From Phreatobacter sp. (GTDB taxonomy: Bacteria; Pseudomonadota; Alphaproteobacteria; Rhizobiales; Phreatobacteraceae): a stretch of 64,000 bases of DNA. Positions 42,894 to 51,738 of the stretch are shown here, piece by piece (the stretch's first letter is position 1; each line of letters begins with the position of its first letter). A model generated the notes under the pieces. The model was not told the origin of the DNA and made no database searches. It saw only the letters and a list, made by a program, of their open reading frames with translations. The translations under genes and the position numbers were made by a program. The stretch covers positions 1,054,001 through 1,118,000 of the forward strand of contig NZ_JAEULY010000004.1 of the NCBI RefSeq assembly GCF_016793595.1. Direction: 5' to 3'.

Positions 42894-44257
42894 GCGCCGA
42901 GGGAGCGCGCCAGCGGCCAGCCAGCCTCGGCCGCAAGGCGCGCGGCGGATTCGGCAAGGCGCTCACCCTCGAGCCGGCGCTGGCCTTCGTCGAACAGCAG
43001 CCGCCCGCCGCGCTTCCTGATCTCGCCCCCGACCATCACCGTGTCGACATTGCCGACATGGGCCTGTTCGACGATGGAGAAGACGGGGTCGTGGACCGGG
43101 AACAGGTTGAGGTCGCCCGCGCGCAGCATGACGATATCGGCCTTGAGGCCGGGCGCGAGGCGGCCGATGGCCTTGTCCATCATCAGCGCCTTCGCGCCTG
43201 CCGTCGTCGCCCAGCCGAGCGCCGTGCGCGAGGGGATCATCGCGTCCTGTCGCTTCGCCCTCAGGCCCTCGTTGCGGGCGAAGAGCAATGCAGTCTGCAT
43301 CTCGCGCCAGAGATCGCCGGCGACCATCGCCTCGACATCGACGCCGATGGAGGGCTGGTGGCCGCGATCCATGACCTTCCGCAGCACGGAGTCGGTCGGG
43401 TAGTCGTGGAACTCGTTGGTGGTCGTCGCGGTGATCGTGCAGCCGGCGTCGAGAAGGCGGTGAACTTCGTCCGCCGTCAGATGATTGCAGTGGACGAGGT
43501 TGTGGTCAGGCCCGAGCAGGCTCATGGCGGCAAGACGGTCGTAGCCGTCTGGCGTGACCGCATTCGCATGGCTGCGCGTGACATGCGAGGAGGCGACGAG
43601 GCCGAGGTCGCGGGCAAGCCGCACATTGTGCAGCGAGGCTTCCCAGTCGGCCCAGTGCGGCCCGGCGATGCCGAGCGCCAGCGTGACGAGGCCCGGCCTC
43701 GCGAAGCGGCTTTTCATCAGCGCCTCGACCCGCTCGCGGGGATGCAGGCGGCGCGACGGCATGGCGCCGGGCACAGCCGGTTCGCGCAGGCCGTCGCCGT
43801 GGATGAACACAGCGCGGATGCCGGCATCGACGAGCGCATCGACGGAGCGCTCCGCCTGTTCCAGCGAACGGAGATTGTGGGAATAGTCGGCGAGCGTGGT
43901 GACGCCCTGATCGAGCTGGTTCAGCGCGCCGAACAGCGTGCCGAGATAGTTGTCCTCCGGTCCAAATCGGACGGCGGCATTACCATAGAAATTACGGAAA
44001 TAGTCCGGGCCCAGCCACTCCGAGCCGACCGCGCGAAAGCCGGCCTGGAACGTATGCAGATGCATGTTGATCAGGCCCGGCATGACGATCATGTCCGAGG
44101 CATCGATCAGCTCGTCATGCGGCAGGTCGAGCCGCTGCCCGACCGCCTCGACGGCATCACCGGCGACGAGAATATCCGCGCCCTTCAGCGTGCCGAGCCC
44201 GTCATCCCCGGTGACGAGCCAGCCGCAGCGAATGAGCCTGCGCGTGACCGTCGCCAT
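42890..44257 (-). CDS. Amidohydrolase family protein (tandem copy 1)
   Basis: Metal-dependent hydrolase of 455 residues, of the cytosine deaminase/SsnA/AtzB-TrzN superfamily, cytoplasmic. Visible metal-site motifs are HxH in MPGLINMHLHTFQ, His in SSHVTRSH, His in NLVHCNHLT and Asp in SIGVDVEAMV. These enzymes remove amino or other groups from N-heterocycles or cut cyclic amides. It is the last of three tandem paralogs (4-base gap), downstream of an ABC importer in the same direction. Its third motif (VHCNHL) differs from VHGNY in the other two, hinting at a different specificity. The ATG at 44257 matches the paralogs' start; the frame is open slightly upstream. Confidence 0.85.
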   Translation of the reverse strand: MATVTRRLIRCGWLVTGDDGLGTLKGADILVAGDAVEAVGQRLDLPHDELIDASDMIVMPGLINMHLHTFQAGFRAVGSEWLGPDYFRNFYGNAAVRFGPEDNYLGTLFGALNQLDQGVTTLADYSHNLRSLEQAERSVDALVDAGIRAVFIHGDGLREPAVPGAMPSRRLHPRERVEALMKSRFARPGLVTLALGIAGPHWADWEASLHNVRLARDLGLVASSHVTRSHANAVTPDGYDRLAAMSLLGPDHNLVHCNHLTADEVHRLLDAGCTITATTTNEFHDYPTDSVLRKVMDRGHQPSIGVDVEAMVAGDLWREMQTALLFARNEGLRAKRQDAMIPSRTALGWATTAGAKALMMDKAIGRLAPGLKADIVMLRAGDLNLFPVHDPVFSIVEQAHVGNVDTVMVGGEIRKRGGRLLFDEGQRRLEGERLAESAARLAAEAGWPLARSLGA

Positions 44258-44261
44258 GCTC

Positions 44262-45635
44262 CTATCTCCCGAAAGGCAAGTAACCTGCCTCGTCCATGAT
44301 GCGATCAACCGAGATGGCAAGCTCCGCCATGCGCTGGCGGCGCACGGCGTCCGGGAAGACCAGCTTGCCGTCCTTTTTCCTGACGACGCCGTCGATCAGC
44401 ACAGTGTGGACATTGCCCTGATTCGCCTGTTCGACGATGGAGAGCACGGGGTCGTGGACCGGGAACAGGTTGAGGTCGCTGCCGTCGAGCAGGACGATGT
44501 CGGCCTTCTTGCCCGGCGACAGCGTGCCGATGCGATCGGCGAGGCCGAGGGCCTCCGCGCCGCCGATGGTCGCCCAGGCCAGTGCCTCGCGCGAGCGGAT
44601 CGGCACGACCGAGAAGGCCGGCTTCTTGTCCCGCGCATTCTCGCGCTGGCAGACGGAGAGCGCGTAGAGCAGCGCGATCTGCATCTCGCGGAACATTTCG
44701 CCGGAGACGCGCGGCTCGACATCGACGCCAAGCGAGCAGGTGCCGCCGAGCGCCTTGACGCGGCCGACGAGCGGATCCCCCGCATAGCCGCGCAGCTCCG
44801 TCTGCACCGTGGCGCAGAAGGTGACGCCCACATCGAACAGGCGCTTCAATTCGTCGTCGGAGAGGTAGTTGCCGTGGACGACGCTGTGATCCGCGCCGAC
44901 AAGCCCTTCCTCGATAAGCGGGTAATAGCCGCGCGGATCGACAGCCAGCTCCGGCCGCTTGGTGGCATGGGTCGAGGAGCGCAGGCCCATCTCGCGCGCG
45001 AGACGCAGATTGATCCGCGTCGGCTCCATCTCGGCCCAGTGCGGGCCTGCAACGCCGAGCGCCATGGTGACAAGCGCGCCGTCATCGGCAAGGCGCTTGC
45101 GGATGTGGGTCACGCGCTCGCGCGGATTGATACGCTTCTCGAAGGGCTCGATCTTCTCGCGGTCGGGCGGCAGCTTGCCCGCGCCCATGGTGAAGACAGC
45201 GCGGATACTGGCATCCTGAAGCGCGTCGATGGAGCGTTCGGCCTGCTCGGTCGAGGTGATGTTGTGGCAGTAGTCGTTGAGGGTCGTGCAGCCGCCGTCG
45301 ATCTGGTTCAGCGCGCCGATGAGGTTGCCGAGATAGTTGTCCTCGGGGCCGTATTGCGTGGCCATGCCGCCATGCAGGTACTTGAAATATTCGCCATGCG
45401 CCCATTCGCAGCCGATGGCCCGGAGGCCCGTCTGCCAGGTGTGCATGTGGGCGTTGACGAGGCCGGGCATGGCGATCATGGCCGGCGCGTCGATCACCTC
45501 GTCGGCAGCGCCGCCGAGGTTCTTGCCAATGGCGACGATGCGGTCGCCCTCGATCAGGATCTCGGCGTCCTTCAGGTCGCCGATGGCCGGATCCATCGAA
45601 ACGATCCAGCCGCATTTGATAAGTTTGGTCGCCAT
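44262..45635 (-). CDS. Amidohydrolase family protein (tandem copy 2)
   Basis: 457-residue paralog of its two neighbours, starting MATKLIKCGWIVSMD. Metal-site motifs are MPGLVNAHMHTWQ, SSTHATKR, SVVHGNYLSDDE and SLGVDVEPRVSGEMF. The segment coding for DLNLFPVHDP is nearly identical at DNA level in all three copies, indicating duplication. It lies 4 bases after copy 3 and 4 bases before copy 1, so the three are one transcript with the importer. Substrate unknown; an aminated or ring-amide N-heterocycle is a reasonable guess from the family. Confidence 0.86.
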   Translation of the reverse strand: MATKLIKCGWIVSMDPAIGDLKDAEILIEGDRIVAIGKNLGGAADEVIDAPAMIAMPGLVNAHMHTWQTGLRAIGCEWAHGEYFKYLHGGMATQYGPEDNYLGNLIGALNQIDGGCTTLNDYCHNITSTEQAERSIDALQDASIRAVFTMGAGKLPPDREKIEPFEKRINPRERVTHIRKRLADDGALVTMALGVAGPHWAEMEPTRINLRLAREMGLRSSTHATKRPELAVDPRGYYPLIEEGLVGADHSVVHGNYLSDDELKRLFDVGVTFCATVQTELRGYAGDPLVGRVKALGGTCSLGVDVEPRVSGEMFREMQIALLYALSVCQRENARDKKPAFSVVPIRSREALAWATIGGAEALGLADRIGTLSPGKKADIVLLDGSDLNLFPVHDPVLSIVEQANQGNVHTVLIDGVVRKKDGKLVFPDAVRRQRMAELAISVDRIMDEAGYLPFGR

Positions 45636-45639
45636 CGCG

Positions 45640-47013
45640 TCAGGCCGCCTTCAGCGTGAAATTGCCGGCGCGCATGATGCGCTCGATGGAGGCGAGAAGC
45701 TCCGCCTTGCGCTTCGCCAGCACGTCGTCGCGGAACACGCGCTTGCCGCCCTCTTTCCTGATCACGCCGTCGATGATGACGGTGTCGACATTGCCGCCAT
45801 GGGCCTGGTCGGTGATCGACAGAAGGGGATCGTGGACCGGGAACAGGTTCAGGTCGTTCGCCCGGAGCATGACGATATCGGCCTTCTTGCCGGGCGTGAT
45901 CGAACCGATCTGGTCTTCCATGCCCATGGCGCGGGCATTGCCGATGGTCGCCCACATCAGCGCCTCGCGCGACCTGATCGGAATCGACTGGAACGGCGGA
46001 TTGCCGGCCGCCTGATTGTCGCGCAGCGAGGCCCAGCGGGCGTGCAACAGCGCCGCCTGCATCTCGCGGAACATCTCGCCAGTGACGATCGGCTCGACGT
46101 CGATGCCGATGGACGGCATGCCGCCGAACTTCTTCACCCGCAGCGTGACCGGCTCGGCCGCATGGCCATGCAGCTCGACCAGCACCGTGGCGGTGATCGA
46201 GGCGCCGGCCTCCACGAGCGGTTGAAGCTCCTCGTCCTCGATGTAGTTGCCGTGGACGAGGTTGTGGTCGGGGCCGATGAGGCCGGCCTTGACCAGCTTG
46301 CCATAGCCGCCGGGCGCGACCTGATCCGGAATCTTGCGAGTCGCGTGCGAGGTCGACATGAGCCCCAGCTCGCGGGCGAGTTTCAGGTCCTGTTCGGCGA
46401 CCTCGTGGGTGCCCCAATGGGGACCGAGGATCGCCATGGAAAGGGTCACAAGCTGGTCGTCGGAGGTGAAGCGTCCTTTGCGCAACGCTTCGATCCGATC
46501 GCGCGGATGCGGGACGTGGGTATAGGGCAATTCGCCGGGCCGGGTCGGCGGCTTGGCGGTGCCGTGCGCGAAGAGGGCGCGGATGCCGGATTCCTCCAAC
46601 CCGTCCACCGAACGTTCGGCGTGCTCCAGCGAGATGATGTTGTGACACCAGTCCCAGATGGTGGTGACGCCGCCGTCGATCTGGCCGAGCGCGCCGATCA
46701 GGTTGCCGATGTAGTTGTCCTCGGGGCCGTAATGGGTCGCGAGATTGGCGTGGATGTTCTTGTGGTAGTCCGGCCCCAGCCATTCCGAGCCGATGGCGCG
46801 AAGGCCCGCCTGCCAGGTGTGGATATGGGCGTCGATCAGGCCCGGCATGACGATCTTGTCGCGGGCGTCGATCACCTCGTCGGCATCGGCCTCGATGCCC
46901 TTGCCGGCGGCGACGATGCGGCTGCCCTCGATCAGGATGCGCGCGTTCTTGTGATCGCCGACCTTGTCGTCCATCGAGACGAGCCAGCCGCACTCGATCA
47001 GGGTCCGTTTCAT
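45640..47013 (-). CDS. Amidohydrolase family protein (tandem copy 3)
   Basis: 457-residue paralog and first amidohydrolase of the operon. Motifs are MPGLIDAHIHTWQ, STSHATRK, NLVHGNYIEDEE and SIGIDVEPIVTGEMF, and the C-terminal ITPGKKADIVMLRANDLNLFPVHDP. The ATG at 47013 aligns with the paralogs (CGWLVSMD soon after); an upstream extension of 13 residues is not conserved. The permease gene ends 62 bases upstream. Copies 2 and 3 share the GEMF ending of the Asp motif, while copy 1 has GDLW, so these two are probably closer relatives. Confidence 0.86.
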   Translation of the reverse strand: MKRTLIECGWLVSMDDKVGDHKNARILIEGSRIVAAGKGIEADADEVIDARDKIVMPGLIDAHIHTWQAGLRAIGSEWLGPDYHKNIHANLATHYGPEDNYIGNLIGALGQIDGGVTTIWDWCHNIISLEHAERSVDGLEESGIRALFAHGTAKPPTRPGELPYTHVPHPRDRIEALRKGRFTSDDQLVTLSMAILGPHWGTHEVAEQDLKLARELGLMSTSHATRKIPDQVAPGGYGKLVKAGLIGPDHNLVHGNYIEDEELQPLVEAGASITATVLVELHGHAAEPVTLRVKKFGGMPSIGIDVEPIVTGEMFREMQAALLHARWASLRDNQAAGNPPFQSIPIRSREALMWATIGNARAMGMEDQIGSITPGKKADIVMLRANDLNLFPVHDPLLSITDQAHGGNVDTVIIDGVIRKEGGKRVFRDDVLAKRKAELLASIERIMRAGNFTLKAA

Positions 47014-47075
47014 GGGGGATTCTCCCGGGCCGCCATGCAGCCCTCTATCCAATTGGTCGGATCAGCGGGCGCGGA

Positions 47076-47900
47076 TCAGTTGGCGCGCCAGCGGTTGACG
47101 AGGCCGCCGAGCCGGTCCTGCCCCTTGGTCAGCAGGATGCCGAGCACGGCGAGCAGCAGCAGGATCGCGAAGACCTGGCCAGTCTCCAGCACCTGACCGG
47201 CCGCTTGAAGCTTGGCGCCAAGACCGTAGCGCGCCGTCTGCATCTCGGCTGCCACAACGAGGATGATCGAGATGCCGAGCGCGAGGCGCAGGCCGCCGAA
47301 AATGGCCGGGATCGCCGCCGGCAGCACGACCTTGCGCTGGATCTGGACGGTGCTGGCGCCGAGATCGCGAGCCGCGAGGATCAGGCCCTCGTCGCACTGG
47401 CGCACGCCGATGATCGTATTGACGAGGATCGGGAAGATGCAGCCGAGCGCTGACAGAGCGATCTGGAACGAGTTGCCAGTGCCGAGCCAGATCACCAGCA
47501 GCGGCACGAGGGCGATCTTCGGCACGGGGTAGAGCGCGGCGACGAAGATGTCGGCGATGGCGTAGATGCGCTTGGACATGCCCATCAGCAGGCCGAGGCC
47601 GATGCCGATGAACGCGGCCAAGAAGAAGCCGCCGAAGATGCGGTAAAGCGTCAGGCCGAGGTCGTAGACGAGGCCCTTGGTCGCGAACAGCTCGTAGAGC
47701 GTAACGACCACGACGGAGGGACGCGGCAGGAACAGTTCGGGGATCGAGCCGAACATGACGGAGACTTCCCAGAACACCAGGAAGCAGGCCATGGCGACCG
47801 GGCCATACCACCAGGTGTCGTCGCGCAGCCGCTCGTCGGCGACCGGCGGGGATGCGGGCTTGTCAGCCTGGAAAGCGATCGATCGGTTCACGTCGGTCAT
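47076..47900 (-). CDS. NitT/TauT-type ABC transporter permease
   Basis: Inner-membrane permease of 274 residues with about six hydrophobic helices, of the nitrate/sulfonate/taurine (SsuC/TauC) family. The ATPase-contact loop is in LAARDLGASTVQIQRKVVLPAAIPAIFGGLR. It starts 12 bases after the stop of its ATPase gene and is followed by the three amidohydrolase genes. Related systems also carry hydroxymethylpyrimidine and other small ring compounds, which fits the downstream amidohydrolases. Confidence 0.88.
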   Translation of the reverse strand: MTDVNRSIAFQADKPASPPVADERLRDDTWWYGPVAMACFLVFWEVSVMFGSIPELFLPRPSVVVVTLYELFATKGLVYDLGLTLYRIFGGFFLAAFIGIGLGLLMGMSKRIYAIADIFVAALYPVPKIALVPLLVIWLGTGNSFQIALSALGCIFPILVNTIIGVRQCDEGLILAARDLGASTVQIQRKVVLPAAIPAIFGGLRLALGISIILVVAAEMQTARYGLGAKLQAAGQVLETGQVFAILLLLAVLGILLTKGQDRLGGLVNRWRAN

Positions 47901-47912
47901 GTTCGCAAGCCT

Positions 47913-48713
47913 TCAGTTCATCATCGACTTGCGGACTTCGTCGCGCAGCAGTCCGTAGATTTCCGAGAACAGCTCGCCGAAGCGCTTGTCGTTCTGCACG
48001 TCGATGCCGCGCGGGCGCGGCAGGTCGACATCGAGGCTGGCGGCGATCTTGCCGGGCCGGGCGGTCATCACCACCACATGGTCACCGAGGAAGATCGCCT
48101 CCTCGATGGAATGGGTGATGAGGATGACGGTCTTGGCGCTCTTCTCGACGAGGGCCGAGAGTTGTTCCTGCAGGTAGAGGCGCGTCTGCGCGTCCAGCGC
48201 GCCGAAGGGCTCGTCCAGGAACAGGATATCCGGCGACATCACCATGCCGCGGGCAAGGCCGACGCGCTGCTTCATGCCGCCCGAGAGCTGGCCGGGATAA
48301 TGGTTCTCGAAGCCGGAGAGCTCGACCGCCTTGATCGCTTCCATCGCCTTCTCGCGGCGCTCGGCCGTCGGGACGCCCTGCAGTTCCATGCCGAAGCCGA
48401 CATTGTCGACCACACTCCGCCACGGCAGCAGGTTGAACGACTGCCAGACGGTCGCCATGCGCGGAGCTTCGCCCGGTGTCAGGGCGCCAGCGCCGTTCCC
48501 GTAGAGGAACTTCACGTCACCCTGGCTCGCCTTGACGAGGCCGCGCATGATGAGGAGGAGCGTCGACTTTCCGCAGCCCGACGGCCCGACGATGGAGGTC
48601 ACCTTGCCGGCCGGAAACCGGCAGGTCACGTCGGTGAGGGCTGTGGTCGGCGGCCGCGTCCTGGACAGGAAGCGGTGCGACAGACCCTCGATGGAAATTG
48701 CCTCGAACTGCAT
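47913..48713 (-). CDS. NitT/TauT-type ABC transporter ATP-binding protein
   Basis: ATPase of 266 residues (SsuB/TauB type). Walker A is [11 protein letters not shown], the Q-loop [12 protein letters not shown], the signature [14 protein letters not shown], Walker [13 protein letters not shown] and the switch His is in [12 protein letters not shown]. It follows the binding-protein gene by 45 bases and precedes the permease by 12, so the operon order is binding protein, ATPase, permease, three amidohydrolases. Confidence 0.92.
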   Translation of the reverse strand: MQFEAISIEGLSHRFLSRTRPPTTALTDVTCRFPAGKVTSIVGPSGCGKSTLLLIMRGLVKASQGDVKFLYGNGAGALTPGEAPRMATVWQSFNLLPWRSVVDNVGFGMELQGVPTAERREKAMEAIKAVELSGFENHYPGQLSGGMKQRVGLARGMVMSPDILFLDEPFGALDAQTRLYLQEQLSALVEKSAKTVILITHSIEEAIFLGDHVVVMTARPGKIAASLDVDLPRPRGIDVQNDKRFGELFSEIYGLLRDEVRKSMMN

Positions 48714-48758
48714 CGTGAAGACGCGCCTCCCAGCGCGATAAGGAATCTGCCGCGGGGA

Positions 48759-49817
48759 TCAGATGAAGGGGTTCTTGTCGTCGAGGCGCTTCTTCGCCTC
48801 GCGGATGGCGCGGTCGTCGAAGATCTGGTTCTCCGGCACCATGCGCTGCAGGAGATCGGTCTTCTCGTGCCAGAACTTCTGCTGTCCCAGGATGGACGGC
48901 ATGTTCGGCAGTCCGTCGACGGTCATGTAGGTCCAGCGCTGACGCGTGGAGTTGATGACTTCCGGCGTCAGGCCCGTGCCTTCGGCCATGATCTTGAGAA
49001 CTTCCGGATTGCCAGTGCGAGCGGCATCCATGAAGTCGATATTGCCCTGCATGATCGCCATGGAGAAGCGGACCGCCGCAGAGTGCCTCTCGCGCAGGAA
49101 TTTCTCGCTGGCGACCGAGCAGGCCAGCACGAAATCAGGGGCGATTTCGTCGCTCCAGGTGGCGATCTTGCCGACGCCGCGGTTCTGGGCGGCATAGGCG
49201 CCCGGCAGTGGCATGTTGAGGATGTCGATACGGTTCTGCTGCATCAGCGGCAGGCTGACCTGCGGCGACATGCCCCAGTTCCAGTCGGCGTCCTCGAACT
49301 TCAGGCCGGCGCGCTCGAGGCCGACCGTATGCAGGTAGTGGGCAACGCTGCCGCGCGAGGAAATGCCGATCTTGGCGCCCTTGGCGAGCTTGTAGCCATC
49401 GACGGTGCGGAAGCCCTTCTCCCACATCTCGTTGGAGACCATGATCGAGTTCGAGCCCCAGCCCGGCGCTTCGCGGCCGCGCTCGAAAAAGAGGCGCAGG
49501 CCCGCCCCCTTCGACATCAGGTTGAACAGGCCGGCCGAGAGCGTCGCACCGGTGATGTCGAGTTCGCCCGCGGCGAGCGCCGGCATCGACAGGGAGCCAT
49601 CGACGTGGCTGGTCGGGACTATCTCGATGTTCAGTTTCTTGAAGTAGCCTTTGGCCTGGGCGATGTAGTAGGGGCCTGCCGAAATATAGGGCGCAAAGCC
49701 CATGCGGATGCGCGCGGGCTCCATGAAATCGGTCTGCGCCATGACCTGCGGCGCCGTGAGGAAAGTGGCGCCCGCTGCCGATGCCTGAACGAATCCGCGC
49801 CTCGTGAACGTCGTCAT
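48759..49817 (-). CDS. NitT/TauT-type ABC transporter substrate-binding protein
   Basis: Periplasmic binding protein of 352 residues, NMT1/SsuA-like. A twin-arginine signal (TRRGFVQASAAG) ends near PQVMAQ. The mature part opens with RIRMGFAPYISAGPYYIAQAKGYFKKLNIEI, followed by ALAAGELDITGATLSAGLFN, both typical. I chose the ATG at 49817 because GGGGAGA lies 6 bases upstream; the ATG at 49823 abuts that site, and longer frames add no signal-like sequence. It is the first gene of the importer-amidohydrolase operon and has an inverted repeat about 50 bases upstream. Confidence 0.88.
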   Translation of the reverse strand: MTTFTRRGFVQASAAGATFLTAPQVMAQTDFMEPARIRMGFAPYISAGPYYIAQAKGYFKKLNIEIVPTSHVDGSLSMPALAAGELDITGATLSAGLFNLMSKGAGLRLFFERGREAPGWGSNSIMVSNEMWEKGFRTVDGYKLAKGAKIGISSRGSVAHYLHTVGLERAGLKFEDADWNWGMSPQVSLPLMQQNRIDILNMPLPGAYAAQNRGVGKIATWSDEIAPDFVLACSVASEKFLRERHSAAVRFSMAIMQGNIDFMDAARTGNPEVLKIMAEGTGLTPEVINSTRQRWTYMTVDGLPNMPSILGQQKFWHEKTDLLQRMVPENQIFDDRAIREAKKRLDDKNPFI

Positions 49818-49864
49818 GTCCATTCTCCCCATTCTGTCGCCCATAGGTCGATGACCCATCATGC

Positions 49865-49896
49865 AAACGATTGCATAGAATTGCAATGCATCGTTT
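49865..49896 (-). promoter_or_regulatory. Inverted repeat upstream of the importer-amidohydrolase operon
   Basis: Arms AAACGATTGCAT (49865-49876) and ATGCATCGTTT (49886-49896) are complementary apart from one extra T. They flank AGAATTGCA, so TTGCA-type words occur three times in 32 bases. The site is 48-79 bases before the ATG at 49817, a usual place for an operator. No regulator gene sits directly beside this operon. Confidence 0.5.
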
Positions 49897-50133
49897 CGAC
49901 CCGAGCCTTGCGTCTGCTGCAGTCAAGCAAATCGCGGACCGGGCGCCGTGCGGGGCAGTAACGGAGAGGTTTGTCCGCAGGCATTGCCCTTCATGACAAT
50001 GCTGCGGCTGGCAGCGATCCGCTGCTCGCTTTTGCTGGCGATCGGTTGCAACGTTCACAGCCGATGAGACGCCGCCTCGCTGGCGGCGCCGGCAATGGGC
50101 GCATCGAATCCCGGCTGCGGAACGGCTCGCGCC
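49897..50133. other. Intergenic region without a recognised gene
   Basis: Together with the operator just to its left this makes a gap of about 316 bases between the binding-protein gene and the TadG-like gene. I see no convincing gene or RNA. A GC hairpin (CGCCGCC / GGCGGCG at 50070-50088 with loop TCGCT) lies downstream of the TadG-like stop but has no T-run, so it is at best a weak terminator. Confidence 0.5.
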
Positions 50134-51576
50134 TCAGCGCGTCAGGCGCACGTTCTGAAGCGACTGGGCGATGTTCTTGAACACTTCCTGCAGCGACGTG
50201 CGGTCGGTCGCATCAAAGGCATGGGCCGACGAACTTGCACAGTTGCGCATCGCCGTCCTCGCCGTCGGATCAGTGATGTCGAAGGCGATCGTGTAGATCT
50301 CGATCTGCTGGGATTTGGCGTAGGTGCAGATCGCGTTCATGTCGGAATAGGTCTGCGCCAACTGGGCGGCCTGACTTGCCGCATTACCGCTAATGGCGAC
50401 GTGACGGCCATCCGAGGCGCGATACTGCAATGTGTTGGCGCCATCCGTCATGAGCACCATCACCTTGCGGGGACGGCGGTTCTGAGAATCGTAGGCGCGC
50501 CCCTCGGAGAACGGCGCAGTCGGCGACAGGACATTGACGCCCCAGATCAGACCGGTGGGAATGTAGGTCGACGGCTTGTAGCCACCGACATTGACCACCA
50601 TGCCGCGGATCGCCGCCGTCACGGTCGACAGGCTGGTCGACAGCGGGATGATCGGGTTGAGGCAATTCTGGCTGGTCGCCAGATAGCCCGGATAGGGTGT
50701 GGATGGCTGGGCATCGGTCAGGCGCAGCGTGCCGGTGTTTCGCGAGCCGACGCAGCCGAACCAGCGGTAGCGGGTGGTGCCGCCCCCCGAGCATGACTCG
50801 TAGGGCGGAACCGTCTGTTCGGTGCAGGTCTGCGGCGTGCAGTCATAGGTCTCGACGCTGCCATCGACTGTCCGTGTGCAGGTCTTGGCAGGGCCTTTGG
50901 TGCAAACGGAGCGCGTCGTCTTGGTGACGCAGGTGCGTTGTGAGGTCACGTCATAGTCGGCGGGAACCGAGACCCAAGTCGCGTTGCGATTGGCGGTGCC
51001 GACATTGACATAGTCCGCGTAGGGTACGACGCCGATCTTCACGTCGACCGAGGGATCGCGCCACAACGTGGTGACAAGTTCCGCGGCGGACTCCTTCAGC
51101 GCCACGAGTTTGGCGCCCGCCATGGACCAGGTATTGTCGAGCACGAGAACGAGTTCGGTTGAGCCGTTCAGCGCCCGGATCGAATTGGCGTTGACGCGGT
51201 AACTCAACTGGCTGTAGCCGGCCAGCTGCAGGAAAGCGGGGGTGATCGTGCCATCGACGATCAGGGTGACTTCGCGCTTCGTCGCGTCATAGCGGAAGGT
51301 CGTGATCCGCGCAGCGTCGGCATTGGTGCCCGCGGTGTTCCCCTGAAGGTAGTTGGCGGCGACCGCGCTCATGGCGGCTTCTGTTTCGATCCGCGATCCC
51401 GCGGCCGCCAGCGCGGCGGCATCCGCGGCAGCCTGGGCGGCAGCCTGGGCGGTCGACAGGCGGGCATAATCGACGCCGGCGCCAACCAGCAGCATGATCG
51501 GGATGATCGCGATGCCGAAGAGCACCGCGACGACGCCCGACTCCTGCTTGCGGAAGCGGTGAAGGATCGAAGCCAT
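50134..51576 (-). CDS. TadG-like pilus assembly protein with vWA domain
   Basis: A 480-residue membrane-anchored protein. Near the N-terminus a TadE/TadG-like segment (SGVVAVLFGIAIIPIMLLVGAGVDYAR, residues 13-39) is followed by an Ala-rich helix. A von Willebrand factor A domain starts near residue 141, with a metal site DNTWSM (Asp147, Thr149, Ser151) and VMVLMTDGAN. An inserted segment at about residues 225-290 holds seven cysteines, probably disulfide-bonded outside the inner membrane. Such proteins accompany Flp pilus (tad) genes, none of which are here. The ATG at 51576 has GGGGA 8 bases upstream; one at 51585 is the alternative. Confidence 0.83.
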   Translation of the reverse strand: MASILHRFRKQESGVVAVLFGIAIIPIMLLVGAGVDYARLSTAQAAAQAAADAAALAAAGSRIETEAAMSAVAANYLQGNTAGTNADAARITTFRYDATKREVTLIVDGTITPAFLQLAGYSQLSYRVNANSIRALNGSTELVLVLDNTWSMAGAKLVALKESAAELVTTLWRDPSVDVKIGVVPYADYVNVGTANRNATWVSVPADYDVTSQRTCVTKTTRSVCTKGPAKTCTRTVDGSVETYDCTPQTCTEQTVPPYESCSGGGTTRYRWFGCVGSRNTGTLRLTDAQPSTPYPGYLATSQNCLNPIIPLSTSLSTVTAAIRGMVVNVGGYKPSTYIPTGLIWGVNVLSPTAPFSEGRAYDSQNRRPRKVMVLMTDGANTLQYRASDGRHVAISGNAASQAAQLAQTYSDMNAICTYAKSQQIEIYTIAFDITDPTARTAMRNCASSSAHAFDATDRTSLQEVFKNIAQSLQNVRLTR

Positions 51577-51738
51577 CGTGAACATCCCCGAGCGAGCGAC
51601 GGCCCACTCTCGGAGATGTTTGTTTAAATTTGCGGAATCGGATGCTTCACCAGGATACCGTTTTTCGCCCTTTACTTGCCATTCCTCTGCGTCTTCACGC
51701 CACATGCCGGCCCAATAGCGCGCGGCAGCGCTACCGGA

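Noticed and set aside
50070-50088. GC hairpin downstream of the TadG-like gene as a rho-independent terminator
   Set aside because: There is no T-run on the relevant strand; kept only as a remark in the intergenic entry.
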